A stretch of 64,000 nucleotides of DNA. Origin: Marinimicrobium agarilyticum DSM 16975 (GTDB taxonomy: Bacteria > Pseudomonadota > Gammaproteobacteria > Pseudomonadales > Cellvibrionaceae). Below the pieces are notes generated by a model. That model was not told where the DNA came from and made no database searches. It was given only the letters and a program-made list of their open reading frames with translations. Below are positions 9,214 through 18,390 of the stretch, one piece after another. Made by a program: the position numbers and the translations under genes. Position 1 is the first letter of the stretch. Every line of letters begins with the position of its first letter. The stretch is from positions 558,001-622,000 of the forward strand of contig NZ_AUHU01000003.1 in assembly GCF_000423345.1 (NCBI RefSeq), given 5' to 3'.

Positions 9214-10200
9214 GTGACGTTACGATTGCCCCCCATCCAAAAATCCGCTTCTGGTGAGGCCCGACGCATTGGCGTAGAGCTGGAAATGAACGGCCTGACG
9301 CTGGACCGGTTGAGTGCCGAGGTGGCGCGGCACTTCGGGTTGACCGTCAGCACGGGAGGCGGTCGCTACGAGCGTGTGCTGACCGGGGATCCGGCCGGGG
9401 AGTGGCAGGTCGAGTTTGATTTTGATCTGCTCAAAAAACTGGGGCGAGAACAGCGCGACGCCGGAACGCTGGCCGGAGAGCTGGGGGACTCGGCAGAGGA
9501 GGCGCTAAAGTGGCTAGCGGAGAGTCTGGTGCCCATGGAGCTGATCAGCCCGCCGTTACCCATGGATCGTCTGGGGGAGGTGGAATCTCTCATCAAGCGT
9601 CTGCGGGATTGCGGCTGCAAGGGAACCTCGGACAGTCTGTTAAACGCCTTTGGTATGCAATTCAACCCGGAGGTGCCCGATAGCGACTCAACGACGATTA
9701 CCCGTTATTTGAAGGCGTTCGTCTGCCTCTACGAATGGCTTTACGCGCGCGCCGACATCAACTTGTCTCGTCAGGTCACGAACTATATCGACCCCTATCC
9801 GACCGATTACTGTCGCCGATTGGTGGAAGTGGCGTACTGGCCGGATCAGGCCGCGCTGATTGACGATTACCTCAGAGACAACCCCACGAGAAACCGCGCG
9901 TTGGATATGTTGCCACTTTTCGCCTTTCTTGATGAGCCGCGTGTTCGAGCGGTGGTCGGAGATGCCTTGGTCAAGGCCCGCCCCACGTTCCATTACCGAC
10001 TCCCGGATTGCGAAATTGATCGTCCCGAATGGAACCTCTCGACGGCCTGGAATGACTGGGTCGAAGTGGAGCGGCTGGCAGAGGACCCGGATCGGCTGGC
10101 CGGATGCTGTCAGGCCTATTCTGATTTTCTGGACGATCCGGTCGACCGTTGGTTCGGAGATTGGGTAAAACACCTGGAGGCGAAGTGGCTGCACCCCTGA
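9214..10200 (+). CDS. Amidoligase family protein (glutamine synthetase-like ATP ligase)
   Basis: Encodes 328 aa from GTG 9214, chosen because AGAGG lies 6 bases upstream; an earlier GTG at 9139 lies right at the end of the preceding terminator. The start of the domain, ARRIGVELEMNGLTLDRLSAEVARHFG, and QVEFDFDLLK match the amidoligase family (PF12224), distant relatives of glutamine synthetase and GCS2 that form amide bonds with ATP. The substrate is unknown. Its end overlaps the next gene, a class I glutamine amidotransferase-like protein, by 16 bases, so the pair is translationally coupled. Such pairings are predicted to make or trim a gamma-glutamyl-type metabolite or peptide modification; that is inference. 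Confidence 0.82.
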   Translation: MTLRLPPIQKSASGEARRIGVELEMNGLTLDRLSAEVARHFGLTVSTGGGRYERVLTGDPAGEWQVEFDFDLLKKLGREQRDAGTLAGELGDSAEEALKWLAESLVPMELISPPLPMDRLGEVESLIKRLRDCGCKGTSDSLLNAFGMQFNPEVPDSDSTTITRYLKAFVCLYEWLYARADINLSRQVTNYIDPYPTDYCRRLVEVAYWPDQAALIDDYLRDNPTRNRALDMLPLFAFLDEPRVRAVVGDALVKARPTFHYRLPDCEIDRPEWNLSTAWNDWVEVERLAEDPDRLAGCCQAYSDFLDDPVDRWFGDWVKHLEAKWLHP

Positions 10201-10874
10201 TCGCGGTGACCGGCCCGCAAAAAGGGGCTTGGGGGCCTCGCTGGCTGGTGGCGCTTTTGCTGCGCCGCTACGGCGCTCAGCCGATACAGGTACGCCCGAG
10301 CGACAGTGATGCGTTGCCTGCCTTTGATGGCGTTGTTGTCACCGGCGGGCACGATGTTCAACCGGTGTTGTATGGTGCCGAACCGGAAGTACAGCCCAAG
10401 TACGATCCAGAGCGTGACGAGCTGGAAAAGCGGGTCATCCACAAAGCGCTGGCCGAAGCGCGGCCCATTCTTGGAATCTGCCGTGGGGCTCAACTACTGA
10501 ATGTTTGCCTGGGTGGCTCGCTGGTGCAAGACCTGCGCCTGCATCGCCGAAACACCTCTCATCGTCGCTCCATCCTACCGCTGAAAACGCTGGAGGTTGA
10601 GGCGGGAAGTCGGTTGTCGGAATGGATGATTCGCCCCCAACGCCAAATCAACAGTCTGCACAATCAGGCCATCGACCGGTTGGGGCGGGGGTTGTCCGTC
10701 TCCGGGCGAGATCATGATGGCATCATCCAGGCGGTGGAGGACGCCAGTGTCGACTTTCGGATCGGCGTTCAGTGGCATCCCGAGTTTCTGCCCTTTATGG
10801 CCTGTCACCGGCAATTGTTTTCAGCACTGGTTTCCAGTTGCCACCGTTCGCCATCGGACAATCGGCAGGTATAA
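10185..10874 (+). CDS. Gamma-glutamyl-gamma-aminobutyrate hydrolase-like (peptidase C26, class I GATase fold)
   Basis: Encodes 229 aa from GTG 10185 (GGAGG 4 bases upstream); a TTG at 10149 is less likely. The fold signature is clear: VVVTGGHDVQPVLYG, then the nucleophile elbow GICRGAQLLNVCLGGSLVQD with the catalytic Cys, and GVQWHPEF with the catalytic His and Glu. PuuD-like members cleave gamma-glutamyl amide bonds. Sitting coupled behind an amidoligase, it probably acts on that enzyme's product, either removing the glutamyl group or supplying an intermediate; the sequence does not say which. Confidence 0.87.
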   Translation: MAAPLIAVTGPQKGAWGPRWLVALLLRRYGAQPIQVRPSDSDALPAFDGVVVTGGHDVQPVLYGAEPEVQPKYDPERDELEKRVIHKALAEARPILGICRGAQLLNVCLGGSLVQDLRLHRRNTSHRRSILPLKTLEVEAGSRLSEWMIRPQRQINSLHNQAIDRLGRGLSVSGRDHDGIIQAVEDASVDFRIGVQWHPEFLPFMACHRQLFSALVSSCHRSPSDNRQV

Positions 10875-10901
10875 AAAAACCGGCCCCGGGGAGTGGGCCG
10901 G
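10873..10901 (-). terminator. Terminator of the beta-barrel gene (minus strand)
   Basis: Read on the minus strand, CCGGCCC pairs with GGGCCGG (10880-10886 with 10895-10901) and is followed by seven Ts (A run 10873-10879 on plus). It terminates the gene at 10940-11494 and lies between two convergent genes. Confidence 0.85.
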
Positions 10902-10939
10902 CCAACTTGCAAACGCAAGCGGGTGGAGTGAAGTCGCTA

Positions 10940-11494
10940 TCAGAACTGCAGGCGCAAGCCCACTTTTACAGTATCCAGGTCGGTATCTTCTACCCCTTCC
11001 CAGTCTTCGATTTCAGTGTCGATCTGGTAACGGCTGTACTCGACAATCATTTTCAGGCTGGAAGTGAGCGCGATATCCGTGCCCGCGGCAAAGAACGGAT
11101 CGTTGCCATCGGTGTCAGCGCTGCCGACTGGGGTGTCGATGCTGGCGTCCCAGAAAAACTGACCGCCTTTGGCATACAGCCCCCAGTTGTCAGACATTGG
11201 CAGTCGGCCCACCAGGGCCAGACCGTAACCTTCAGCCTCGGCTTCCGCCAGGTCACCACCATATTCACCAAAATAGGTGGCGCTGCCTTCCAGGCCGAGG
11301 TAGGGGTTGAAGAAACCACCGAATGTGACTTCAATCAGGTCCTTCTCGTCGTCGAACTCGCCCCCACTGGCTTTGAAGCCACCGTAGCTGCCGCCGATGT
11401 AAGCATGGGCGTCATTGTCCGAAGACTGTGCCAGCGCGGCTCCCGATGTGAGTGTCAGCAAGCCGGCAAAACCGTAAACAATAGACTGTTTCAT
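10940..11494 (-). CDS. Small outer-membrane beta-barrel protein
   Basis: Encodes 184 aa from the ATG at 11494, which has AGAGGAACC upstream; a longer in-frame reading lacks a signal. A signal peptide (MKQSIVYGFAGLLTLTSGAALAQ) is followed by a short barrel of alternating strands such as HAYIGGSYGGFKA, LIEVTFGGFFNPYLGLEGSATYFG and a C-terminal VKVGLRLQF with the terminal Phe that guides outer-membrane insertion. It resembles the OmpA-transmembrane/porin-like (OMP_b-brl) proteins of about eight strands. Function unknown. The EF-hand gene lies 155 bases upstream on the same strand. Confidence 0.85.
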   Translation of the reverse strand: MKQSIVYGFAGLLTLTSGAALAQSSDNDAHAYIGGSYGGFKASGGEFDDEKDLIEVTFGGFFNPYLGLEGSATYFGEYGGDLAEAEAEGYGLALVGRLPMSDNWGLYAKGGQFFWDASIDTPVGSADTDGNDPFFAAGTDIALTSSLKMIVEYSRYQIDTEIEDWEGVEDTDLDTVKVGLRLQF

Positions 11495-11649
11495 GCGATG
11501 GTTCCTCTTTGGTTGTCTTTGAATGAGTCGTGTCAGGCACGACGGGAACACAGTCCCTGTGCTCGGTCGTTTTGAAATAGGGGAGTCGAGAATGAACTCC
11601 TTTTCACCTCGCTCCGGGGCACCCTAAGGTTCCTGCGGGTGCAGTCGCG

Positions 11650-11916
11650 CTATCCCTGATATTCCGATTGCGACACGGTTCCATCTCCGTTGGCGTCCAT
11701 GGATTCAAAGCGGCTGTCGCTGATGCCTGCATTTTTCGCTTCGTCCTTGTCGATGCTGCCATCACCGTTCTGGTCAACAACAGAGAAAGCGGAGCTGTCA
11801 TTGGTACCGGTTTCGGTGTCGGTGTCGCCGTTGCCCCAATCCTGAGCAACTGCGGACAGAGAGCCCAAAGAAAGCAGAGCGGTAGCCGTCAACGCGTAAA
11901 TAGTCTTCATGTTCAT
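11650..11916 (-). CDS. Secreted EF-hand calcium-binding protein
   Basis: Encodes 88 aa. A signal peptide of about 25 residues (to VAQ) is followed by two canonical EF-hand loops: DQNGDGSIDKDE and DANGDGTVSQSE, each with Asp, Asn, Asp, Ser/Thr and Glu at the calcium-ligand positions. It should be a periplasmic or secreted calcium-binding or sensing protein, probably one complete EF-hand pair. No enzymatic domain is present. Partner unknown; the beta-barrel gene just downstream on the same strand is a possible one. Confidence 0.9.
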   Translation of the reverse strand: MNMKTIYALTATALLSLGSLSAVAQDWGNGDTDTETGTNDSSAFSVVDQNGDGSIDKDEAKNAGISDSRFESMDANGDGTVSQSEYQG

Positions 11917-12076
11917 AATGTCACCTCATCGTTCCTGTTGATGTGTTTGCCAGCGGATCTGATGTTGCGCTGGTATCGAGGATATTGCGAAGGTTGTGCC
12001 ACTATTGTAAAAGTCTTTAAAATCAAATGGTTATGTTGTTTCTTGTGGTGGCTTGCTCGTCGTGGCGAGGTGGACG

Positions 12077-12094
12077 TGTTGCTGAATTGCGACA
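12077..12094. promoter_or_regulatory. 18-bp palindrome, copy 1, upstream of glrK
   Basis: TGTTGC-N6-GCGACA, one mismatch from perfect symmetry. A second copy lies 68 bases downstream. It sits about 130-145 bases before the kinase start in a 304-base gap (11917-12220) that has no other gene. This is a typical upstream site for a bacterial enhancer-binding protein such as GlrR, so autoregulation is possible; that is inference. Confidence 0.55.
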
Positions 12095-12144
12095 GGGTTT
12101 ACCTCTCGATGACGTGGAGCCCAGTAGAATAGGGACGGTTGACG

Positions 12145-12162
12145 TGTTGCTAAACAGCAACA
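12145..12162. promoter_or_regulatory. 18-bp palindrome, copy 2, upstream of glrK
   Basis: TGTTGC-N6-GCAACA, perfect 6-bp arms, the same motif as at 12077. The two copies differ by one base in the arms. I looked for a -24/-12 sigma-54 promoter downstream; the nearest candidate has the wrong GG-GC spacing by one base, so the promoter class is open. Confidence 0.58.
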
Positions 12163-12220
12163 GTTTGAACATTGGCCGCAAAAGGCGTTGAATCAGGTCT
12201 TGGAGAAGAGGAGTTCCCCC

Positions 12221-13702
12221 ATGTCTCAACCCAAAGGGCTGTCGCTGTCCCAGCAATGGTTGCTGATCGCCGTGGTCACGATGGTGCCGGTGCTGGTCGT
12301 GGTGGCCTACGCCTCCTGGTCGCTTTATCAGCAATTGCAATTGCAACGGGAGCTGGTCAGTCGCTCCGATAGCCTGCGGGTGCAGCACAGCCAGCTTAAT
12401 GAAGAAGCGCGTGACCTCGAGCGTTTCGCCCGACAATATCGCCTGTTGCGCGACGATACGTTTCTGGAACCCTACATGGAGAAATATCAGAGTCTTCTCT
12501 TGGATGTGGGCGAGCTGAGGGATTTTTTGCGGCGGGAGCGCAACGCGCAAGGCGGTCCTGTTGCCGAAGCGCAACACAATGAACTGGCAGCCACCCTGAC
12601 GGGCTTGAGTGCTTCTCTGGCAGGGTTGGAGCCTGCCGTACTGGAAAGCTCGGATGAGCAGGGTTTTGCCGACGCACTCCAGGAACTCAGTCAGGCCCGG
12701 GCGCATTTGGGCTCCGCCGTCTCCGCTTATGGCGATGCGCTCAGAACCCGCGGAGAAAAAGCGCTGCAGGATATTCTGCAAAGGCTGTTTCTTATGGGGG
12801 TAATCAGCCTGCCGTTGACTCTGACATTAATGGCGCTGGGGTTCTTACAGATGATACGGCCTATTCGCCGGCTTTCCTGGGCTATTCGAAACCTCGGTCA
12901 TGGCGATTGGAATACCCCCATTGCCGTGACGGGGCCCCGGGACTTCCAGGCGCTGGGAGAGCGTCTGGAATGGATGCGGGATCAGTTGCGTGACGCAGAT
13001 CAGCAGAAGCAGGCCTTTTTACGCCACGTCTCTCATGAGCTCAAAACCCCGCTGTCGGCGATTGTCGAAGCGGGCTCTCTATTGAAAGACGAAGTGCCCG
13101 GCCCAATCAACACCAAACAGGAGTCCGTCGTTCGTATTTTGTTGGAAAACTCTCGCAATCTGCAGGAACTTATTCAGCAATTGTTGAACTACAACACTAC
13201 CACTCACAGTGTCGGTTTGCGGCGCCAGTCCGTCAGTGTGTCTGAACTGTGCGCCCGGCTCACGGCGCGCCTGGATCAGCAGAACTGGCGTCACCGCGTT
13301 ATCTGGGAGTGCGCGGGTCGCCCGGACACGCTGAAGGCCGACCCGCAATTACTGGAGATGATATTGACCAACTTACTCTCCAACGCCTACCACTACTCTC
13401 CCCATGACGGTCGCGTCAGTGTCTCCTGGGGAATGGAGGATTCCGAGGCCTGGATCTGTGTCGAAGATGAGGGCCCGGGAATCGATGCCGCCGATCAGGA
13501 AAAGATTTTCCAACCCTTCGTGCAAGGCCATGTCCGTCGACACGGGTCGGTGCACGGTAGTGGTGTTGGCTTGGCCATCGTAAAAGAGTCCGTCGCCCGG
13601 TTGGGGGGAGAAGTGAAGGTCGAATCCCGACCGGACAAGGGCAGTCGCTTTTTGTTGCGATTTCCGATGAGCCCGTCGTCAGATAAGGAGAATGTTGCAT
13701 GA
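12221..13702 (+). CDS. glrK: Sensor histidine kinase, GlrK/QseE type
   Basis: Encodes 493 aa from ATG 12221 (AGGAG 6 bases upstream; a TTG at 12188 is weaker). An N-terminal membrane helix (about residues 16-37) is followed by a helical periplasmic domain with many Leu/Glu/Arg, a second helix near residue 190-215 and a HAMP-like region. HisKA has HVSHELKTPLSAIVEAG with phospho-acceptor His at about residue 272, then N, G1 (VEDEGPGIDA) and G2 (SGVGLAIVKE) boxes of the ATPase domain. The order kinase, lipoprotein, sigma-54 regulator is that of E. coli glrK-qseG-glrR, which controls the GlmY small RNA and envelope genes. It overlaps qseG by ATGA. Confidence 0.86.
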   Translation: MSQPKGLSLSQQWLLIAVVTMVPVLVVVAYASWSLYQQLQLQRELVSRSDSLRVQHSQLNEEARDLERFARQYRLLRDDTFLEPYMEKYQSLLLDVGELRDFLRRERNAQGGPVAEAQHNELAATLTGLSASLAGLEPAVLESSDEQGFADALQELSQARAHLGSAVSAYGDALRTRGEKALQDILQRLFLMGVISLPLTLTLMALGFLQMIRPIRRLSWAIRNLGHGDWNTPIAVTGPRDFQALGERLEWMRDQLRDADQQKQAFLRHVSHELKTPLSAIVEAGSLLKDEVPGPINTKQESVVRILLENSRNLQELIQQLLNYNTTTHSVGLRRQSVSVSELCARLTARLDQQNWRHRVIWECAGRPDTLKADPQLLEMILTNLLSNAYHYSPHDGRVSVSWGMEDSEAWICVEDEGPGIDAADQEKIFQPFVQGHVRRHGSVHGSGVGLAIVKESVARLGGEVKVESRPDKGSRFLLRFPMSPSSDKENVA

Positions 13703-14232
13703 TACGAAAGGGCGCAATCGGCGTATTGTCAGGGTTCCTGATGAGTTGCGCGTTGATGCAAAATGGCACTCTGGAGCCACAGCCTCAGGTGAAAGGAGCC
13801 CCAGAGTGCCCCGTGGTGTTGCAGGCTCGGCCGGAGCCGGCGTTTGTACCCCAAGGCGAGGCGATTGCCCTACTGGAGTTTCGTCGCGTTCAATGCGCTC
13901 GTCCAGAGTCTGAGCGGGATTCGATGGTGCAAAGTTATCTTGAACGGTCCTCCAGGCAGGCCGTAATGCGAACCCTGATGCTGGCGACCTGCGCTCCCGA
14001 TCAAACGCCCGGGCTTTTGGCCAATTCACTGGTGAAGGCTCGGGACATGGAGCCGCACTCGGCGGACATTGCGGCGTTGTTGGACTTGCTTGCCGCCCAA
14101 GCCGAATCCTATGGGTTGCTTGAGCGGCGTCTTAACGCGACCCGGAAAAAACTGGACGATATGATTCAAGGCATTCGAGCGATTGAAGCCGAGATGGGCG
14201 AGGCCTCCGTCGGCGAGGGAGCACAACCATGA
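13699..14232 (+). CDS. qseG: QseG-like outer-membrane lipoprotein between kinase and regulator
   Basis: Encodes 177 aa starting within the ATGA overlap with glrK, and ending in another ATGA overlap with glrR. The N-terminus is a lipoprotein signal with lipobox LMSC (Cys about residue 17). The rest contains few recognisable motifs: a proline-rich start, then mostly helix, with a C-terminal coiled-coil-like stretch (ERRLNATRKKLDDMIQGIRAIEAEMGEA). In E. coli the equivalent lipoprotein QseG/YfhG touches the kinase and tunes it. The assignment rests on position and lipobox more than on sequence identity. Confidence 0.7.
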   Translation: MIRKGAIGVLSGFLMSCALMQNGTLEPQPQVKGAPECPVVLQARPEPAFVPQGEAIALLEFRRVQCARPESERDSMVQSYLERSSRQAVMRTLMLATCAPDQTPGLLANSLVKARDMEPHSADIAALLDLLAAQAESYGLLERRLNATRKKLDDMIQGIRAIEAEMGEASVGEGAQP

Positions 14233-15596
14233 CAGCAACCAATACGGAAACCGCAACAGACCCATTGATTTTGTTGGTGGATGATGACCCGGGCATACTG
14301 CAATTGTTGAGTATGCGGCTCAACGCCCATGGTTACCGGGTCAATACCGCAGCCAGCGGGGGCGAGGCAATTGCGAGCCTGGAGCACGAGTTGGCGGCGG
14401 CCGTGGTCACGGACCTGCGCATGGAGCCGATGGATGGCATGACGCTGTTTTATCATCTTCAGCAACACTGGCCCAACCTTCCGGTCATCATGCTGACCGC
14501 TCACGGTTCGATTCGGGAAGCGGTTGATGCCACCCAGCAGGGGCTGTTCTCTTTTCTCACCAAGCCGGTGGACAATCGCGAATTGCGGCAGGTATTGGAG
14601 CAGGCGATTGAGCTGGGCGGTACTGGTCCCGTGCCCGATGCCCAGTGGTCCGATGCCATCGTCACTCGCAGCGAAAGCATGTTCAAATGCCTGGAGCAAG
14701 CCCGGCGGCTGGCCCGCAGTGACATCAATGTGCTGATCAGCGGGGATAGTGGCACCGGTAAGGAGTTGTTGGCGCAGGCGGTTCATAAGGCCAGCCCCAG
14801 GGCCGAGGCGCCGTTTATTGCCGTGAACTGCGGCGCTATTCCCGCGGACCTGCTGGAGTCGGAGCTGTTCGGTCACACAAAAGGCGCGTTTACCGGTGCC
14901 ACTCAAAACCGGGACGGGCTGTTTATCGCCGCCGATGGGGGCACCCTGTTTCTTGATGAAATCGGGGATATGCCCATTGGTCTGCAAGTGAAACTCTTAC
15001 GTGTCCTGCAGGAGCGAAAAGTCAGGCCACTGGGCTCCACCTCGGACCGGACGATCGACGTCCGGGTGCTGTCCGCCACGCACCGGGACCTGGATCAAGC
15101 CATCGCCGAACAGACCTTTCGCGAGGATCTTTACTATCGGCTCAACGTCTCGCAACTGTCGTTACCCCCGCTGCGAGAACGCAAGGAAGATATCCCCTTG
15201 CTCAGTCACCACCTTCTGCAGACGATTGCGCAGCGAACCGGCGATACCGTCCGGCAGCTGTCGCCAGGCGGTCAGCGGTTGCTGTTGCAGTACGACTGGC
15301 CGGGCAATATCCGGCAACTGGCCAACGTAATCGAGCAACTGGTCGCGCTGTCTTCCGCCACGGTCATTCCGGAAACACTGGTGGCCGAAATTTTGCCTGA
15401 ACAGGAAGAGCCGTCTCTCATGCCTCTCAAAGAAGCGAAGAAGCAGTTCGAGCGGGATTACGTCGTAAGGCTGCTGCGCATGACTGGCGGCAATATTACC
15501 GAAGCGGCGAGGCTGTCCGGGCGTAACCGCTCCGACTTTCACAAGATCATGAAGCGCCATGACCTGGAGAGCGACCGGTTTCGCTCGGCGCCTTAG
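14229..15596 (+). CDS. glrR: Sigma-54-dependent response regulator, GlrR/QseF type
   Basis: Encodes 455 aa with three parts: a receiver (about 13-125) with acidic VDDDPG and phospho-acceptor Asp62 in VVTDLRM; an AAA+ domain with Walker A GDSGTGKE, the sigma-54-contacting GAFTGA loop and the [10 protein letters not shown] Walker B region; and a Fis-type C-terminal helix-turn-helix ([20 protein letters not shown]). It would bind upstream DNA and open sigma-54 promoters after phosphorylation by the kinase two genes back. Candidate sites are the twin palindromes at 12077 and 12145. It is the last gene of the triad. Confidence 0.92.
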   Translation: MTATNTETATDPLILLVDDDPGILQLLSMRLNAHGYRVNTAASGGEAIASLEHELAAAVVTDLRMEPMDGMTLFYHLQQHWPNLPVIMLTAHGSIREAVDATQQGLFSFLTKPVDNRELRQVLEQAIELGGTGPVPDAQWSDAIVTRSESMFKCLEQARRLARSDINVLISGDSGTGKELLAQAVHKASPRAEAPFIAVNCGAIPADLLESELFGHTKGAFTGATQNRDGLFIAADGGTLFLDEIGDMPIGLQVKLLRVLQERKVRPLGSTSDRTIDVRVLSATHRDLDQAIAEQTFREDLYYRLNVSQLSLPPLRERKEDIPLLSHHLLQTIAQRTGDTVRQLSPGGQRLLLQYDWPGNIRQLANVIEQLVALSSATVIPETLVAEILPEQEEPSLMPLKEAKKQFERDYVVRLLRMTGGNITEAARLSGRNRSDFHKIMKRHDLESDRFRSAP

Positions 15597-15678
15597 CTCG
15601 CGCCGGGGTGGCGTAGAATCCAGTGCGCCCAGCCCGTATAATTCCGCCAGAATTTCGACTCGCCGACCTGGAGCCCCC

Positions 15679-16791
15679 ATGGCTGAGCGCCCCTCTGAAA
15701 CTGACAATTACCTGGAGATATTTCTTCGGGACACTCCGATGATCGATACCCGGGCGCCGGTGGAGTTTGCCAAGGGCGCCTTCCCCGGGGCGGTCAACCT
15801 GCCGTTGATGACCGATGAGGAGCGTGCCCGGGTGGGCACCTGCTACAAGGAGCAGGGCCAGTCTGCGGCGATCGAGCTGGGGCACGAGCTGGTTCAGGGA
15901 AGCGTCAAACAGGCACGCGTGGAAGCCTGGATGGATTTCGCCCGGGCCCACCCGGACGGCTACCTCTACTGTTTTCGCGGGGGGCTGCGTTCGCAGATCT
16001 GCCAGCAGTGGCTTTACGAGGCGGGCTGTGATTACCCGCGTATCACCGGTGGCTACAAGGCCATGCGCTGGTTCCTTTTGGAGCAGATGGAACGCCTCTG
16101 CGCTTCTCATCCAATGGTGGTTCTGGCCGGGCGCACCGGTGTGGCCAAAACCGATTTCCTGCTGCGCTGGCCCCAGAGCATCGACCTCGAAGGGCGGGCC
16201 AATCACCGGGGCAGCGCCTTCGGCCGGCGCGTTGGCGGCCAACCGAGTCAGATCGATTTTGAGAACTCGGTAGCGGTAGACCTGCTGCGTTGTCATCACC
16301 GCCGGCCCGAACAGCCGGTATTGGTGGAGGATGAAAGTCATCTGATCGGGCGCTGTGTACTGCCGATGCCGCTGAAAGAGGCCATGGAGCGTGCTCCTGT
16401 CGTCGTGCTGGAGGTGTCTCTGTCAACACGGGTCGAGCACACCTACACCAATTACATTCTGCGTAAGCTTGCCGAATGGCAAGCCCATCTGGGGGAAGAA
16501 GCGGGTTTTGAACGGTTCGCTGAGGACCTGCGCGTTTCCATGGGACGGATCCGAAAGCGCCTGGGGGGCGTGCGCTATGATGAAATGAGCCGGTTGCTCG
16601 AGCAGGCGCTTGCGGCTCACCGCGCTGGAAATACCCACTTGCATCGTGTCTGGATACGGCGTCTGCTGGAAGATTACTACGATCCCATGTATCACTATCA
16701 GTTGGATAAAAAGTCCGATCGGGTCCGCTTTCGGGGCGATCCCCGTGCCGTAGAGGAGTACTTGCAGGAGCGGATGGGCTTGGCGCTCTGA
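15679..16791 (+). CDS. selU: tRNA 2-selenouridine/geranyl-2-thiouridine synthase
   Basis: Encodes 370 aa from ATG 15679 (CTGGAG upstream); the longer frame starting at 15559 lies inside glrR. SelU (MnmH/YbbB) converts 2-thiouridine at tRNA wobble position 34 to 2-selenouridine through a geranylated intermediate, using selenophosphate. An N-terminal rhodanese domain carries the catalytic Cys98 in YCFRGGLRSQ; a P-loop follows in LAGRTGVAKTDFLLRW, with DLEGRANHRGSAFG after it. Length and order fit the E. coli protein (364 aa). The selD partner is not in the window. Confidence 0.93.
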   Translation: MAERPSETDNYLEIFLRDTPMIDTRAPVEFAKGAFPGAVNLPLMTDEERARVGTCYKEQGQSAAIELGHELVQGSVKQARVEAWMDFARAHPDGYLYCFRGGLRSQICQQWLYEAGCDYPRITGGYKAMRWFLLEQMERLCASHPMVVLAGRTGVAKTDFLLRWPQSIDLEGRANHRGSAFGRRVGGQPSQIDFENSVAVDLLRCHHRRPEQPVLVEDESHLIGRCVLPMPLKEAMERAPVVVLEVSLSTRVEHTYTNYILRKLAEWQAHLGEEAGFERFAEDLRVSMGRIRKRLGGVRYDEMSRLLEQALAAHRAGNTHLHRVWIRRLLEDYYDPMYHYQLDKKSDRVRFRGDPRAVEEYLQERMGLAL

Positions 16792-16846
16792 TCCAAACTC
16801 ACTCCATCGTCGTTCTCCCGTCTGACAGAAACGATGCGGGACGACT

Positions 16847-18372
16847 ATGGTGCAGGTCAAACTCATTCTGGGCGATCAGTTGAACGCCCATCACTCCTGG
16901 TTCCGTCAGGCGGATACGTCGGTCGTTTTCGTCATGGCCGAGCTTCATCAGGAAGCCGATTACGTCCGCCACCACCGGCAAAAATTATTGGCCTTTCTGG
17001 CCGCCATGCGCCAATTTGCCGGGGCCTTGACGAAAGCGGGTCATCGGGTCCGTTACTTTACACTCGACGACAGCGCCCGCTTCAGGGACCTGCCCGAGCT
17101 CTTACGCTTCGTGTTGGAAGAAGAAAAAGCCGATGGCTTTTCCTATCAGCAACCGGATGAGTACCGGTTGGACCAACAGCTGGCCGAGTTTTGTCAAAGC
17201 CTCACCTTAGACACCCAGTGCGCGGACAGCGAGCACTTCGTGACCCCGAAGGACGCCTGGGACCGCTACCCCACTCACCGCATGGAGTTCTTTTACCGAG
17301 CGTTGCGGCGCGAGCACAAGGTGTTGCTCACAGAGAACGGAAAACCCGAAGGGGGGCGTTGGAACTTCGATGGCGATAATCGCGAGGCGCTACCACGTGC
17401 CCAACCCCTGCCCGAACCGCTTTTGTTTGCCCAGGACGTAACAGACATTGATGCCATGCTTGATCGACACGGGGTGAACAGCATGGGGAACGCCGACCCG
17501 AAAGCCTTGCTCTGGCCTCTGAGCCGCTCTCAGAGTCGGCAGTTATTGTCGCGCTTTCTCTTGAGCGCAGCCTGCCGCAATTTGGCCGCTACCAGGACGC
17601 CATGACCCCCCATGGCTGGAGTCTCTACCACAGCCGGCTTTCCTTCAGCCTCAATACCAAAATGCTGCATCCGATGGAGGTCATACGGGCAGTGGAGGGC
17701 CATTGGCGGGAGCATCCCGATCGAGTGTCGTTGGCACAGGCCGAGGGCTTTATTCGCCAGGTGCTGGGGTGGCGGGAATATGTCAGGGCGCTTTACTGGC
17801 GGCACATGCCCGGCTATGGACGGCGCAACTACCTGCGCGCCCAACGTTCGCTGCCGTCCTATTACTGGACGGGAAAGACCCGGATGGCCTGCATGGCTCA
17901 TGCGATCGGTCAGTCGCTCGATTACGCCTACGCTCACCATATTCAGCGGTTGATGGTCACCGGCAACTTCGCCCTCCTGGCCGGAGTGCACCCGGACGAG
18001 GTGGATCAGTGGTACCTCGGCATCTATATCGATGCGGTGGAATGGGTGGAAATGCCCAACACTCGCGGCATGAGCCAGTATGCCGATGGCGGCCTGATGG
18101 GGAGCAAGCCCTACGCGGCCTCGGGGCAATACATTCACAAAATGAGCCACTACTGTGAGAACTGTGTCTACAGCGTCAGGGAAAAGACCGGCGAGGGCAG
18201 CTGTCCCTTCAACAGCCTGTACTGGCACTTTCTGGATCGAAACCGCGAGCGCCTCAAGGATAACGCCAGACTGAAGCTGGTTTACGCCAACTGGGACCGA
18301 CAAAGCCTCGAGAAGCGTCAGGCGACGCTGCAGACGGCAGCGCGTTACTTGCGCGAGATCGATCAGCTGTAA
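16847..18372 (+). pseudogene. FeS-type bacterial cryptochrome/photolyase, frameshifted
   Basis: Two frames together make one protein of about 509 aa of the DPRP (photolyase-related) family. The N-terminal half (16847-17605) has the antenna-domain start VKLILGDQLNAHHSW, and the C-terminal half (17602-18372) has LYHSRLSFSLNTKMLHP, WREYVRALYW, TGKTRMACMAHAIGQ and YCENCVYSV followed by a third Cys, the ligands of the 4Fe-4S cluster in PhrB-like (6-4) photolyases. The expected LERSLPQFGRYQDAM is present only in the frame of the second half from about 17560, while the first frame runs on as nonsense to a TGA at 17605. One base appears lost near 17560-17565 (CTCTTGAGCGC). No canonical slippery site was seen, so it is a recent pseudogene or an assembly error. 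Confidence 0.8.
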
Positions 18373-18390
18373 ACTTCGACTTTCCTGAAC

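Noticed and set aside
12163-12220. Sigma-54 (-24/-12) promoter before glrK
   Set aside because: The best TGG...GC pair has spacing one base off the fixed requirement.
17550-17605. Programmed -1 frameshift in the photolyase gene
   Set aside because: No X-XXY-YYZ slippery heptamer or downstream pseudoknot was seen near the junction; a lost base is simpler.
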